Shown one piece after another: positions 35,375-46,236 of a stretch of 64,000 nt of DNA. The translations under genes and the position numbers were made by a program. The first letter of the stretch is position 1, and each line of letters opens with the position of its first letter. Location: positions 62,001 to 126,000 of the forward strand of contig JAUPUU010000180.1 in the NCBI GenBank assembly GCA_030917395.1, given 5' to 3'. Source of the DNA: Cyanobacteriota bacterium erpe_2018_sw_21hr_WHONDRS-SW48-000092_B_bin.40. Its GTDB lineage: Bacteria > Cyanobacteriota > Vampirovibrionia > Obscuribacterales > Obscuribacteraceae. Under the pieces are notes generated by a model that made no database searches, was not told the origin of the DNA, and saw only the letters and a list, made by a program, of their open reading frames with translations.

Positions 35375-37777
35375 TTACTCGTTATCTGGAACTGGAGCTC
35401 CATCAGGTAAGGTCGGGGAAGTCTTCTGGTGACGTTCTGCGCGACCACTGGTGAAGTGGCGCTCGTCGAGCACGGTAGGCTCAACTTGGAACATGTTCAT
35501 GTCACGAGGACCTTCTGTACGACCGATTTCTTCAGGAAGTTTCAACTGGCCAGGAGTACCGGGCAAGATGATCTCTGGTCTGACAGATACAACAAGTTCG
35601 CTTTCGTTCTTGTTGAATGCTTTCGACCGGTATAGGGCTCCGAGAACAGGTACTTCACCGAAGATTGGCAATTTCGCTACTTCTCTACCGATGTTGGTCG
35701 ATACCAAACCAGCGATGTATAGCTCTTGACCAGGCTTCAGTTCAACAATGGTCTGAGTTTTACGGGTAGTGAAACCAGGAACCACGCCTGTACCGTTAGC
35801 GAATAGAGAGAAGGAAAGGTTTGAAGCAATAATTCTCTCTTCAGGCGACACTTCAAGGTTGATGATGCCGTTCTCTTGCAGTACTGGAATCATGTTGATT
35901 CTCATACCGAAAGGTTCGAACACAACTGACTGTTGAGCAGTACCACCAGCAGCTACGGCTTGCAAAATTGGAATTTCGCCGCCGGCTAAGAAGGAAGCGC
36001 GCTCTCCAGACAATGTCACTAGCGTTGGCTCAGCCAATACTCTGGCTCTTCTCGATGAAATAACACCTTGAACGGTGGGGTTTATCGAGAACATTGTGCC
36101 GTTGCCGAAGCTTGAGTTAGCAGTGAAGATGTTGGCTGCGTTAGCCGCACTAAACGAAACACCACCAGGTGCTCCGAGCAATACGGACTGTGAAAGCAAA
36201 CCACTGGCAGTGATGATCTGACCTTGGCCTATACCGTTAACGGCAGTTCCGGCAGCTGATGTACTCATGAAGCTAACAGGTTGAACAACATAACCGCTGT
36301 TGTTAGTAGTGAGGTTACCAGTCAAACCAGGTGAGACATTGTTGGTCAAAACTCCGATGGTTGGAGGCTGCCCAGCGCTGTTGGTCGTTGCTACGTTAGC
36401 GATACCAGTACCGCTGTAACCGCGCAAACCAGGCACCGATGTAAGAGGAATAGCAGTTGAACCATTCTGGGATCCACCGATACCGAAGGAGAAGGTTTTG
36501 TTGGCCATTCCGAAGCCCATCGATACGGCTAATTCTCTTGCAGCCGCAGTATTCATTTCCATGAATGTTACGTGCAAGACAATCAAAGGCACTTTGCGCA
36601 CTTTAACTAAGCTAGTGACGCGTCCGCCGTCAGAAACCATTACTTGAGCTTTACCAATGTTGTTGGCGTTGTTGCCGAAGAATGTATAACGGTCGACTGA
36701 GCCGATAGTAGCTAACTGACCAGACTGACCGCCACCGGTGGTAGCGCCACCAGTTTCACCAATACGGCCAGCAACAAGGCGGCTATTGGCGACTTGGATG
36801 TTCATACCGCGGTCATCCATAAATACGTTCGATGCGGCGAACGCTTTAATGATTGATTCAGGGTGGTCAACATCACCAGTAAGAAGTACGCGGTCAGAGC
36901 CACCGACTGAGAAGGCTTTGACGATGATGCGGGGATCGATTTCACGCAGAGTTGCTTGTAGCTGCGAGTAGTCGCGGCTCACACGCAAGTCGATTGAAAC
37001 AGAGTTACCGGCGTCATCCCACAATACTAGAGTGGAAGTACCAGGGGCTTTACCAAGAAGAACTAGCTGGTTTTCAGCTACTACTACTGGTTCCGCAACG
37101 CCAGGATCAGAAATGGAGGTTCTAACAATCTTGTTCTTCAATTTGAATGTACGAGATTGCGAAACTTTCAAGTCAATAACGTTGGTTACTTTGTACTCTT
37201 CAAAATCAAGAGTACCTGTCACCACTGGTGGTATTGGCTGTGGGGTGAGATTAGTATGGTCAGCTTGAGCGAGCAAATGGTCTGGAGCAAGCTGGGCCAA
37301 CATCTGCTTAGAAGAAGCAGTTGTCGCGGCGCTCGATGGCAGAGATGCTATGCGAGGGGCTGGTTGAGAAATCTCAGGTTGACTGGCCATATCCGGGGCA
37401 GTAGCCGGAGAAAGATCCGCAGCTTCAACCGGAGCAGCACTTATGCTCTCCAGCGGCAAACTGGGGTGAATCGTCAGGGCTGCTGCAGGGGCTGCACTGC
37501 CAGCACCGATGTCCTTACCTTTAGATAAGAACAACATTGCATGACTTGCATCAACCACATCAGCCTTAGCTACTGGCGCTTTCTTCGCAGCACTAGCTAG
37601 TTTGATATTTGTGGCAACTCTCTGAGTTGACCGGGACACACCTGCTCCTGCCGAGTTGGCAGAACTGGCCATTCTCTGCCAGATAGCGCCTTGCGGCTCA
37701 GATTGTGCCTGCAGCCAATTAGCTTGGAGCAGCACTATTGATAGGCTCAAAGCTAAGCTCAACTGGGGCTTATTCAT
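35375..37777 (-). CDS. CpaC-type secretin, copy 2
   Basis: An 800-aa paralogue of the neighbouring secretin with the same order: signal peptide (MNKPQLSLALSLSIVLLQAN), long Ala/Pro/Ser-rich linker, pilus-assembly N domain, BON-like domain and secretin domain. The structured domains are nearly identical between copies. The linker and the mid-protein Gly/Asn/Thr-rich stretch (about residues 440-520, including TGNLTTNNSGYVV) differ in sequence and length. That variable stretch probably forms a surface or gate loop. It has its own promoter, leader and terminator, so the pair is two single-gene units from a tandem duplication. Confidence 0.9.
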   Translation of the reverse strand: MNKPQLSLALSLSIVLLQANWLQAQSEPQGAIWQRMASSANSAGAGVSRSTQRVATNIKLASAAKKAPVAKADVVDASHAMLFLSKGKDIGAGSAAPAAALTIHPSLPLESISAAPVEAADLSPATAPDMASQPEISQPAPRIASLPSSAATTASSKQMLAQLAPDHLLAQADHTNLTPQPIPPVVTGTLDFEEYKVTNVIDLKVSQSRTFKLKNKIVRTSISDPGVAEPVVVAENQLVLLGKAPGTSTLVLWDDAGNSVSIDLRVSRDYSQLQATLREIDPRIIVKAFSVGGSDRVLLTGDVDHPESIIKAFAASNVFMDDRGMNIQVANSRLVAGRIGETGGATTGGGQSGQLATIGSVDRYTFFGNNANNIGKAQVMVSDGGRVTSLVKVRKVPLIVLHVTFMEMNTAAARELAVSMGFGMANKTFSFGIGGSQNGSTAIPLTSVPGLRGYSGTGIANVATTNSAGQPPTIGVLTNNVSPGLTGNLTTNNSGYVVQPVSFMSTSAAGTAVNGIGQGQIITASGLLSQSVLLGAPGGVSFSAANAANIFTANSSFGNGTMFSINPTVQGVISSRRARVLAEPTLVTLSGERASFLAGGEIPILQAVAAGGTAQQSVVFEPFGMRINMIPVLQENGIINLEVSPEERIIASNLSFSLFANGTGVVPGFTTRKTQTIVELKPGQELYIAGLVSTNIGREVAKLPIFGEVPVLGALYRSKAFNKNESELVVSVRPEIILPGTPGQLKLPEEIGRTEGPRDMNMFQVEPTVLDERHFTSGRAERHQKTSPTLPDGAPVPDNE

Positions 37778-38371
37778 TCCACTCTCCCTCTATGAACTCC
37801 CGACCTGTTTTCCGATTGCTTTCGAATACTGGGAGCATTCATGGTAAAGCCGGCACAAGACCGACCAGTACAGAAGCTTAACACGACTGCTTAGGAGATG
37901 CACTAATCTTTTTGCCAGGGCACCATACATTCAACATTGGCTTAACACTAAGCTATTTACAACCACCGAGAAGCCAACTCTGCGTGGCTTTGAGCCAATT
38001 ACAAAAATAATGCCTTGCAGCAACTGACAACCAAATGTGGTGCACGATCAGCCATAGTAAATATGTATGTCAAGGGAGCGGATATGCCAGAACCATATCC
38101 AGGTGGCACCACCCGCGGGGACATGATTTTCTACTTATCTTTCAGTCAATTGCCAAGAGGGCCAGAGAGAGCAGGCACTAATTTGCAATCAATAAAATTT
38201 GTCTATCCACTAAGAAGGAAGCTAATATTGAATCGCCATTAAGGCAGGGCCTGTCAAGAGACAATGGGCCACAAGTGCCAGTTCTGAATGTTCCTATATA
38301 GTGGTATATTCTTTAAATTACTTACTAAAGAACTTAGTCAGGCAAATATTAGGCTAGATAAGGATAAAGCA
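37778..38371. promoter_or_regulatory. Promoter and leader of secretin copy 2, then upstream region of rpaB
   Basis: The proximal 114 nt match the copy 1 leader except at three positions, including the CUCCC hairpin and the ribosome site. A TTGACA (38073-38068) sits about 296 nt before the secretin start, the same distance as in copy 1. From about 38090 to the rpaB start no gene or clear promoter was found; a short ORF at 38015-38242 overlaps the conserved leader and is not credible. Confidence 0.55.
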
Positions 38372-39097
38372 GTGGATAACACTTCCGAACAAGAAAAGGT
38401 TCTGGTTGTAGACGATGAAGCTTCAATTAGGCGCATCCTCGAAACCCGCCTGAAGCTTGCCGGATACAACGTGGCAACGGCAGCCGACGGACAAGAAGCG
38501 CTGGAGCAGTTCAACTCATTCCAGCCCGACCTGGTCATCCTCGACGTCATGCTTCCAAAAATGGACGGCTATGAAGTTTGTCGCGAAATTCGCAAGACTT
38601 CTGATACCCCTATTATTATGTTGACGGCCGTCGCCGATGTTTCTAACCGCATTCAAGGTTTGGAAATTGGAGCTGACGATTATGTAGTTAAACCATTCAG
38701 CCCTAGCGAGCTAGAAGCTCGTATTAAGGCTGTTTTGCGTCGCACTGTTGAACGTCATCAAGAAGTTGGCCAGAGCAAGAGCTCAAATGTCATCACTATC
38801 GGCAACCTCAAAATTGACTTGAATAAGCGCCAAGTAACTCGCAAGAACGAAAGAATCCGGCTAACCGGAATGGAATTCAGCTTGCTTGAACTACTGGTCA
38901 CCAATTCAGGCAAACCGTATTCTCGCGGTGAGATTCTTCAACAGGTATGGGCCTATCCACCTGACCACAGAATTGATACCAGAGTAGTAGACGTTCACAT
39001 CAGTCGTTTGAGATCAAAACTAGAAGAAGATTCTTCCAACCCTGATCTGATTTTGACTGCTCGTGGCATTGGCTACATGTTCCAGAAAATCAACTAA
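38372..39097 (+). CDS. rpaB: RpaB/Ycf27-like OmpR-family response regulator
   Basis: A 241-aa regulator. The GTG at 38372 is preferred because AAGGA lies 7 nt upstream and the product then opens like cyanobacterial RpaB, with KVLVVDDEASIRRILETRL. The phosphoacceptor Asp is in LVILDVMLPKMDGYEVC, with GLEIGADDYVVKPFSPSELEARI after it. The output domain has IRLTGMEFSLLELLV, RVVDVHISRLRSKLEEDSSNP and LTARGIGYMFQ. In cyanobacteria RpaB controls high-light and stress genes with the kinase Hik33/NblS, which is not next to it here. Orthology is by recognition, not a tree. Confidence 0.85.
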   Translation: MDNTSEQEKVLVVDDEASIRRILETRLKLAGYNVATAADGQEALEQFNSFQPDLVILDVMLPKMDGYEVCREIRKTSDTPIIMLTAVADVSNRIQGLEIGADDYVVKPFSPSELEARIKAVLRRTVERHQEVGQSKSSNVITIGNLKIDLNKRQVTRKNERIRLTGMEFSLLELLVTNSGKPYSRGEILQQVWAYPPDHRIDTRVVDVHISRLRSKLEEDSSNPDLILTARGIGYMFQKIN

Positions 39098-39125
39098 ATC
39101 ATTAACTGATTTAAGAGCTAAAAGA

Positions 39126-39162
39126 AGAAGGCCCAGACAATTGTCTGGGCCTTCTTTCTTTC
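39126..39162. terminator. Bidirectional terminator between rpaB and ahcY
   Basis: AAGAAGGCCCAGACAA and its exact complement form a perfect palindrome with T-rich sequence on the right and A-rich sequence on the left. It can end both convergent transcripts. Confidence 0.9.
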
Positions 39163-39174
39163 TATATATCGGTC

Positions 39175-40449
<1,275 letters not shown>

Positions 40450-40666
40450 CTAATCCCCTCCTAGAGCGCAGCAAAGATCGTAGCAGCACTTTACAAACAT
40501 CGGCCCATCCATAGCCTTTCTTGAACGATCGGACCAGATTAATAAAACTGCAGCCACAGTCAGGGTGAATAATTGGTCGTTTTCAAGGGAACATAGAAAC
40601 TGTGAGAAGGGCCAGAAGGCCTAACCAGCAGCAATTTTAAGGTCTCAGTTTGTTGAGCTAGAGCTT

Positions 40667-41368
40667 ATGGAAACCAGGGTAATCGCCAAAAGTCTGAATC
40701 TGAAAACAATAGCCATCCTGCTTGCTCTGGCGGTTAATTGTCAGGCGGCTCAGGCAATGCTGCTCTCTGGTCAAGTTGAAGAAAGGGCTGAAGCCCTGGA
40801 ATCAAATCAAAATTCAGGTCCAAATTCAAATCCCTATTCAAATCCCAATCAGAGCCCGGCTCCATTGCAGAGTCAACAGGGGCGCCCCGACCTGGCGAAG
40901 GGTCAGCCTGCCACTAATACTCAGCCCGGCTTCAACAAACCCACCACTAATTCATTCCCGGCTACTTACCAGGGGGCCTGGTACTGCCAGACCACAGTGG
41001 TCGACTCCACCCTGCCAGCAGTGCTGCAGGGGCAGGTAATAGGCTCTGAAGTGGTCTTCTTCCTCAGCAAGGATGGCGGCATTCACGCTCGCTGGAACCA
41101 GCCCGGTTGGGTTGAAACCCAATCTCAAGCAATTACCTTCAACGGTACCGAAGCAAAAGCAGACCGTACAACTTATTATTTCGGCGATAACATGCAGGGC
41201 TCATGGGCTGCTCGTGCCCGCGACCAGTTCGCTCAAACCGGCCCAGACGTAATCTCGGCAAAAAGTTATGTAGACCAGTATCTGGATGGTCAGTACCTAG
41301 GACGCTATCGCACAACTTCAGTTCTCAAGAGAAGCGGGCCGGCGCAAAATATGGCGAGCATGAACTAA
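40667..41368 (+). CDS. Secreted protein with Asn/Pro/Ser-rich linker, unknown function
   Basis: A 233-aa protein with a signal peptide (TIAILLALAVNCQAAQA). Residues about 45-105 form a low-complexity linker rich in Asn, Pro, Ser and Gln with an NSNP/YSNPN pattern. The C-terminal ~120 residues look folded: YQGAWYCQTTVVDS, VFFLSKDGGIHARW, ADRTTYYFGDNMQGSWAARA and a basic end. I know no family for it. It is a single gene behind the divergent ahcY and is followed by short GAACTAA repeats at its stop. Confidence 0.65.
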   Translation: METRVIAKSLNLKTIAILLALAVNCQAAQAMLLSGQVEERAEALESNQNSGPNSNPYSNPNQSPAPLQSQQGRPDLAKGQPATNTQPGFNKPTTNSFPATYQGAWYCQTTVVDSTLPAVLQGQVIGSEVVFFLSKDGGIHARWNQPGWVETQSQAITFNGTEAKADRTTYYFGDNMQGSWAARARDQFAQTGPDVISAKSYVDQYLDGQYLGRYRTTSVLKRSGPAQNMASMN

Positions 41369-41388
41369 GAACTAAAAAATAAGAACTA
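41362..41388 (+). repeat. Short GAACTAA repeats at the stop codon
   Basis: GAACTAA occurs at 41362, 41369 and 41382. The first contains the natural TAA stop, and the extra copies provide TAA triplets nearby. Confidence 0.7.
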
Positions 41389-41424
41389 AGACCCTCTCGC
41401 CCTAGCCCGCATCACTTGAAAACA

Positions 41425-41458
41425 AGAGCGCCCCCTCATCTGAAGGAGCGCTCTTTCT
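41425..41458. terminator. Terminator between the secreted-protein gene and eno
   Basis: AGAGCGC and GCGCTCT form the outer stem of an imperfect hairpin followed by TTTCTAT on the plus strand. It lies about 57 nt after the secreted-protein gene and 18 nt beyond the eno stop. Polarity is uncertain. Confidence 0.6.
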
Positions 41459-41475
41459 ATATCTATATATAGAAG

Positions 41476-42840
<1,365 letters not shown>

Positions 42841-42875
42841 TTATCAGAAAATGTTGATCTGATTTGCGAAGTTTT

Positions 42876-42906
42876 TTGCTGCGATTTACAAAGGTTCAAG
42901 TATAAT
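42876..42906 (+). promoter_or_regulatory. Candidate promoter for the two-CxxC protein gene
   Basis: A perfect TATAAT at 42901-42906 is preceded by TTGCTG 19 nt upstream, a partial -35. It points toward the gene at 43047, leaving a leader of about 135 nt that holds a 16-bp palindrome. Confidence 0.4.
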
Positions 42907-43011
42907 CCTTTTCACGGGATTTAAATTTGGATAGAGAACTTATCGAAACAGCACGAAATCTTTCTCAATTTGTATCTGCTTCTTTTCAATGTAATAACTA
43001 CTGCTTAAATT

Positions 43012-43027
43012 GTTCTCTTAAGAGAAC
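43012..43027. promoter_or_regulatory. Perfect 16-bp palindrome before the two-CxxC gene
   Basis: GTTCTCTTAAGAGAAC is a perfect palindrome 19 nt before the start codon at 43047. Its place in the leader suggests an operator for a dimeric regulator, but it does not match any box I know. Confidence 0.5.
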
Positions 43028-43046
43028 CTAGAATTGACGGACAAGT

Positions 43047-43415
43047 ATGGGCAACTTGCATGGCGGAAGTTTCCAGGCAATCCAGGAATACTTCCAACAG
43101 AAAGAATGCCGTTTCTGTTCTCACGCTTTCAAATCAGACGGAATTCAATTGCTCAGGGAAGAACCCGGAGTTCTTGTCGTCCGCGTAACCTGCAGCACCT
43201 GTGGACATCCCTTGGGCGTAGCCATAGTAGGCACAACTCCCAAACCACAGAAGCCTGTAGCACTTCATCCCCGCGACTGGACAAAGCGTGACAAAGATAG
43301 GCTTGTAGGCATGCCGCCTATCACCTATGACGATGTGCTCAATGCTCACCAATTCTTCAAAGGGTTGGATACTGACTGGCACAAACTTCTACCAAAAGCC
43401 GGTAAGGCCAGCTAA
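43047..43415 (+). CDS. Two-CxxC zinc-ribbon-like protein, unknown function
   Basis: A 122-aa protein. Two CxxC pairs, CRFCSHAF and CSTCGHPLGVAIVG, lie about 20 residues apart around a hydrophobic strand (GVLVVRVTC), the pattern of a zinc ribbon. The C-terminal half has MPPITYDDVLNAHQFFKG and DTDWHKLLP, which looks like a conserved helical interaction segment. I cannot assign a family with confidence. It has its own leader with a palindrome and TATAAT, and a strong terminator after it. Soluble, probably cytosolic. Confidence 0.7.
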   Translation: MGNLHGGSFQAIQEYFQQKECRFCSHAFKSDGIQLLREEPGVLVVRVTCSTCGHPLGVAIVGTTPKPQKPVALHPRDWTKRDKDRLVGMPPITYDDVLNAHQFFKGLDTDWHKLLPKAGKAS

Positions 43416-43443
43416 AACTTTTCTCCACCTAATCGTTGTTGAT

Positions 43444-43485
43444 AAAGAAATAGGTCAGGTTTATCCTGGCCTATTTCTTTGTTTT
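43444..43485 (+). terminator. Long-stem terminator after the two-CxxC gene
   Basis: AAAGAAATAGG and CCTATTTCTTT make an 11-bp outer stem, with TCAGG and CCTGG continuing it inside, followed by GTTTT. It lies inside the N-terminal extension the ORF track gives the next gene, which argues that the extension is not translated. Confidence 0.85.
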
Positions 43486-43584
43486 GGCCTAAAAGCCCCA
43501 GAATCTGGCACAATCAGAGAGCTAAAAGGAATATTCAGCTTGCTTGATAAGTCAGAGAAAACCAACAAGGGCGGCAAAACTAAC

Positions 43585-45189
43585 ATGTTTGCTACCGAAA
43601 CACGTCTGGCGCCTATAATCGCCAAGAACACCCCTGACATCGAAGTAGCTTGGTATTTCCCCAACACTTACGAAATAGGCATGTCAGGGCTCGGCTATCA
43701 ACTTGTATGGTGGCTTTTTGAACAACATACAAATGTATTGATACGTCGTGGCTTTACTGATATCGAAGAAGCCAATATTGAGCAATGCCAATTACTCGGC
43801 TTCACCGTTTCTTGGGAATTAGACTTTATCAATATTCTCAAGATCATGAGCGCCAAGGGCATTGCTCACACTGCGGCCGGCCGACAAGAAGAGCAATCGA
43901 CACCAATAGTCTTCGGCGGAGGGCCAGTTCTCACTGCCAATCCAGAACCGTTCGCCGAATTCTTCGATGTCATTCTACTAGGTGACGCAGAAGCTATAGT
44001 GCCCGTTTTCGTGGCGGCCTGGCAAACGATAAAAGACCTCCCCGACCGCCGGGAAAAGTTGATTAAGCTTTCCCAGGTTCCGGGAATTTATGTACCTTGC
44101 CTCTACAAAGTCGAATACGAACCCTGCGGACCGGTTCTTGCCATCACCCCTACTGATGCCAATCCGAGCAAGGTAGTAAAGCAAGTTTTCCCCACACCAG
44201 ATGACTATGTAGCCCATACACAGATATTAAGTAGTGCCACCGCCTGGAGTGACACGTTTTTAGTTGAAGTGGTGCGTTCGTGTCCGCAAGAATGTAGATT
44301 TTGCCTGGCCAGTTTTTTAACTCGCCCATTTCGTGCCACCAATATCGACACCATCATCGACAAAATAAATGGGGCGATGAAATATACAAAACGAATCGGA
44401 CTACTGGGCCCATCAGTGACTGAGCATCCCCATTTTCACCAGTTGGCAGAGCGACTAATAGATAGACAAGACCTGGAGATGACAGTGGCCTCTGTCAGAG
44501 CAGATAGCTTGACTGTTGAAATTCTTGCCACCATAAAGAAACTTGGTCAACGCTCAGTTACTATCGCCATCGAATCTGGCTCAGAAAAACTACGCACGGT
44601 AATGAAGAAAAATCTGTCTGAAGCAGAGATTTTCAAAGCCGTTGAGATGATTGAAGAAAGTGGTTTAAGCGGAGTGAAGTTCTACGGCATCGTCGGCTTA
44701 CCCTACGAAAGCCAAAGCGATCTAGACCAAACCATTGACCTCATGGCCAGATTGAAGAAGAAACATAAGCGCCTTAAATTTGTCTTCGGTGTCAGCTCCT
44801 TCGTTCCCAAGGCACAAACTCCTTATCAATGGGCAGGACGCGATAAAGACTGCCAGCGAAAACTAGAGTTTATTCGCAAGAATCTCTCAAAAATAGGCAT
44901 CGAAGTTCGACCAGAGAGCCATAACTGGAGTGACATACAAGCCTTGATTTCACGGGGTGATCGGCGCTTGTCTTCAGTTTTGATGGAGGTAGCCGCCTCT
45001 GACGGCAAAATTGGCGCCTGGAAGAGGGCCCTGCGTAACCTTGAAGGTCACATTCCTGATCTTGACTACTATGCTTTTAGAAATATTCCTAGCGAAGAAG
45101 TTCTACCCTGGACACATTTGGTGGACGACAGTAGGACGGCCTATTTGTTAAAACATGACCAAGCCTCCCAGTTAGCGGCCCTTAGCTAA
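43585..45189 (+). CDS. Radical SAM protein, cyanobacterial B12-binding-like type
   Basis: About 534 aa from the ATG at 43585, which yields the family-like opening FATETRL and then YFPNTYEIGMSGLGYQLVW. The track's start at 43327 would translate through a terminator hairpin. The N-terminal ~200 residues resemble a Rossmann/B12-binding-like domain (VFGGGPVLTANPEPFAEF). The radical SAM core has CPQECRFC, then VASVRADSLT, IAIESGSEKLR and YGIVGLPYES. These proteins cleave SAM with a 4Fe-4S cluster; relatives include methylthiotransferase-like and YgiQ-type enzymes. The substrate is unknown. Confidence 0.85.
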   Translation: MFATETRLAPIIAKNTPDIEVAWYFPNTYEIGMSGLGYQLVWWLFEQHTNVLIRRGFTDIEEANIEQCQLLGFTVSWELDFINILKIMSAKGIAHTAAGRQEEQSTPIVFGGGPVLTANPEPFAEFFDVILLGDAEAIVPVFVAAWQTIKDLPDRREKLIKLSQVPGIYVPCLYKVEYEPCGPVLAITPTDANPSKVVKQVFPTPDDYVAHTQILSSATAWSDTFLVEVVRSCPQECRFCLASFLTRPFRATNIDTIIDKINGAMKYTKRIGLLGPSVTEHPHFHQLAERLIDRQDLEMTVASVRADSLTVEILATIKKLGQRSVTIAIESGSEKLRTVMKKNLSEAEIFKAVEMIEESGLSGVKFYGIVGLPYESQSDLDQTIDLMARLKKKHKRLKFVFGVSSFVPKAQTPYQWAGRDKDCQRKLEFIRKNLSKIGIEVRPESHNWSDIQALISRGDRRLSSVLMEVAASDGKIGAWKRALRNLEGHIPDLDYYAFRNIPSEEVLPWTHLVDDSRTAYLLKHDQASQLAALS

Positions 45190-45268
45190 TATCTATCAGG
45201 CTACAAATGGCCCACAAAAGAGATAAAGCAGATAAACTAGATGTAGAGATTTCGGGAGCGAGAGACTC

Positions 45269-46216
45269 ATGAATACACCAGAGGCTGATAAGAAGGTAGC
45301 TGAACACGTAGCTAACCTTATTCAACCAATTAGAGACGATCTACTAAGCGGCGCTGCTGAAATTGCCCTCCGGGCAATTACGGTTTTTCAAAGCGTCCTA
45401 TCAGGAGACCAGGTTTCGCCAGAACAAGTCAAGAGCAATCTCACTTACACGGCCAAAAGTCTTATTGATGCCCAACCGGCCATGGCGCCGCTCTTTCACC
45501 TTGGCAACGATGTCTTACTAGCCATCGAAAATGCCCAAACGGTAGAAGAGATTCGCAACCGCTGCGATACAGCCTTGGCTAAATTCGAAAAGATGCTTTG
45601 CGCTAGTGCTTCAACCATTGCTGACATTGCCTATGATCTAATTGATCCAGGCGAGCTAATTTTTGCCTATTCTTTTAGCTCCACTGTAGTAAGTGCACTT
45701 CTAAACGCCAGGGCCCGAGGCCGCTTCTTTAGAGTAGTCTGCACCGAAGCAAGACCTAGTATGGAAGGCCGCAAGTTAGCCTCACGGCTAGCCTCCGGCG
45801 GAATTGAAGTGATTCACACATTTGATAATGCCATGGGCCTGGTGCTCGGCAATTGCAGTGCGGCCTTCATGGGCTGTGATTGCATCGCCAGACCGGGAGT
45901 CGTCAATAAAGTCGGTTCTTGGATGCTGGCTGTCGCCTGTCGAGAATTGAATGTACCTTTGTACGCGCTTTCTGGCACCGAAAAATTTGTCACCGACGAG
46001 CGTCTCTTTGAATTTGAAAAACACGAAAGGCCAGGAGTAGAAGTTTGGGACAACACGCCAAAAGGCGTCGCGGTGCTCAATCAACAGTTTGACTTGGTAC
46101 CCTTCAATCTACTTACCGGGCTGGTTACAGAAAAAGGCATTCTTAAAGAATCAGATATAGAACCCTATGTCTCCAATTTTTCGGTACACCGCTCACTGAC
46201 ACTGGCTGCGATCTAG
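45269..46216 (+). CDS. eIF2B/IF-2B-like protein (MtnA/R15P-isomerase superfamily)
   Basis: A 315-aa protein of the eIF2B alpha/beta/delta superfamily, which includes sugar-phosphate isomerases such as MtnA and ribose-1,5-bisphosphate isomerase. The N-terminal half is helical. The C-terminal Rossmann part carries FAYSFSSTVVSALLNA, CTEARPSMEGRKLASRLASG, FMGCDCIARPGVVNKVGSWM and NVPLYALSGTEKFV. In bacteria these act as isomerases, not translation factors; the exact substrate is not evident. Only 20 nt separate it from the next gene, so they are likely co-transcribed. Confidence 0.8.
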   Translation: MNTPEADKKVAEHVANLIQPIRDDLLSGAAEIALRAITVFQSVLSGDQVSPEQVKSNLTYTAKSLIDAQPAMAPLFHLGNDVLLAIENAQTVEEIRNRCDTALAKFEKMLCASASTIADIAYDLIDPGELIFAYSFSSTVVSALLNARARGRFFRVVCTEARPSMEGRKLASRLASGGIEVIHTFDNAMGLVLGNCSAAFMGCDCIARPGVVNKVGSWMLAVACRELNVPLYALSGTEKFVTDERLFEFEKHERPGVEVWDNTPKGVAVLNQQFDLVPFNLLTGLVTEKGILKESDIEPYVSNFSVHRSLTLAAI

Positions 46217-46236
46217 CCATGTTTGCGAGATAGACT

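Noticed and set aside
38015-38242. 75-aa ORF upstream of rpaB
   Set aside because: It overlaps the conserved secretin leader on the other strand and has no ribosome site or recognisable sequence.
40450-40666. Possible S-adenosylhomocysteine riboswitch before ahcY
   Set aside because: The region was read for the conserved core and paired stems but none was convincing; only a strong Shine-Dalgarno is clear.
43327-43584. Upstream extension of the radical SAM gene
   Set aside because: It overlaps the preceding gene in another frame and reads through a strong terminator hairpin; the ATG at 43585 matches the family start.
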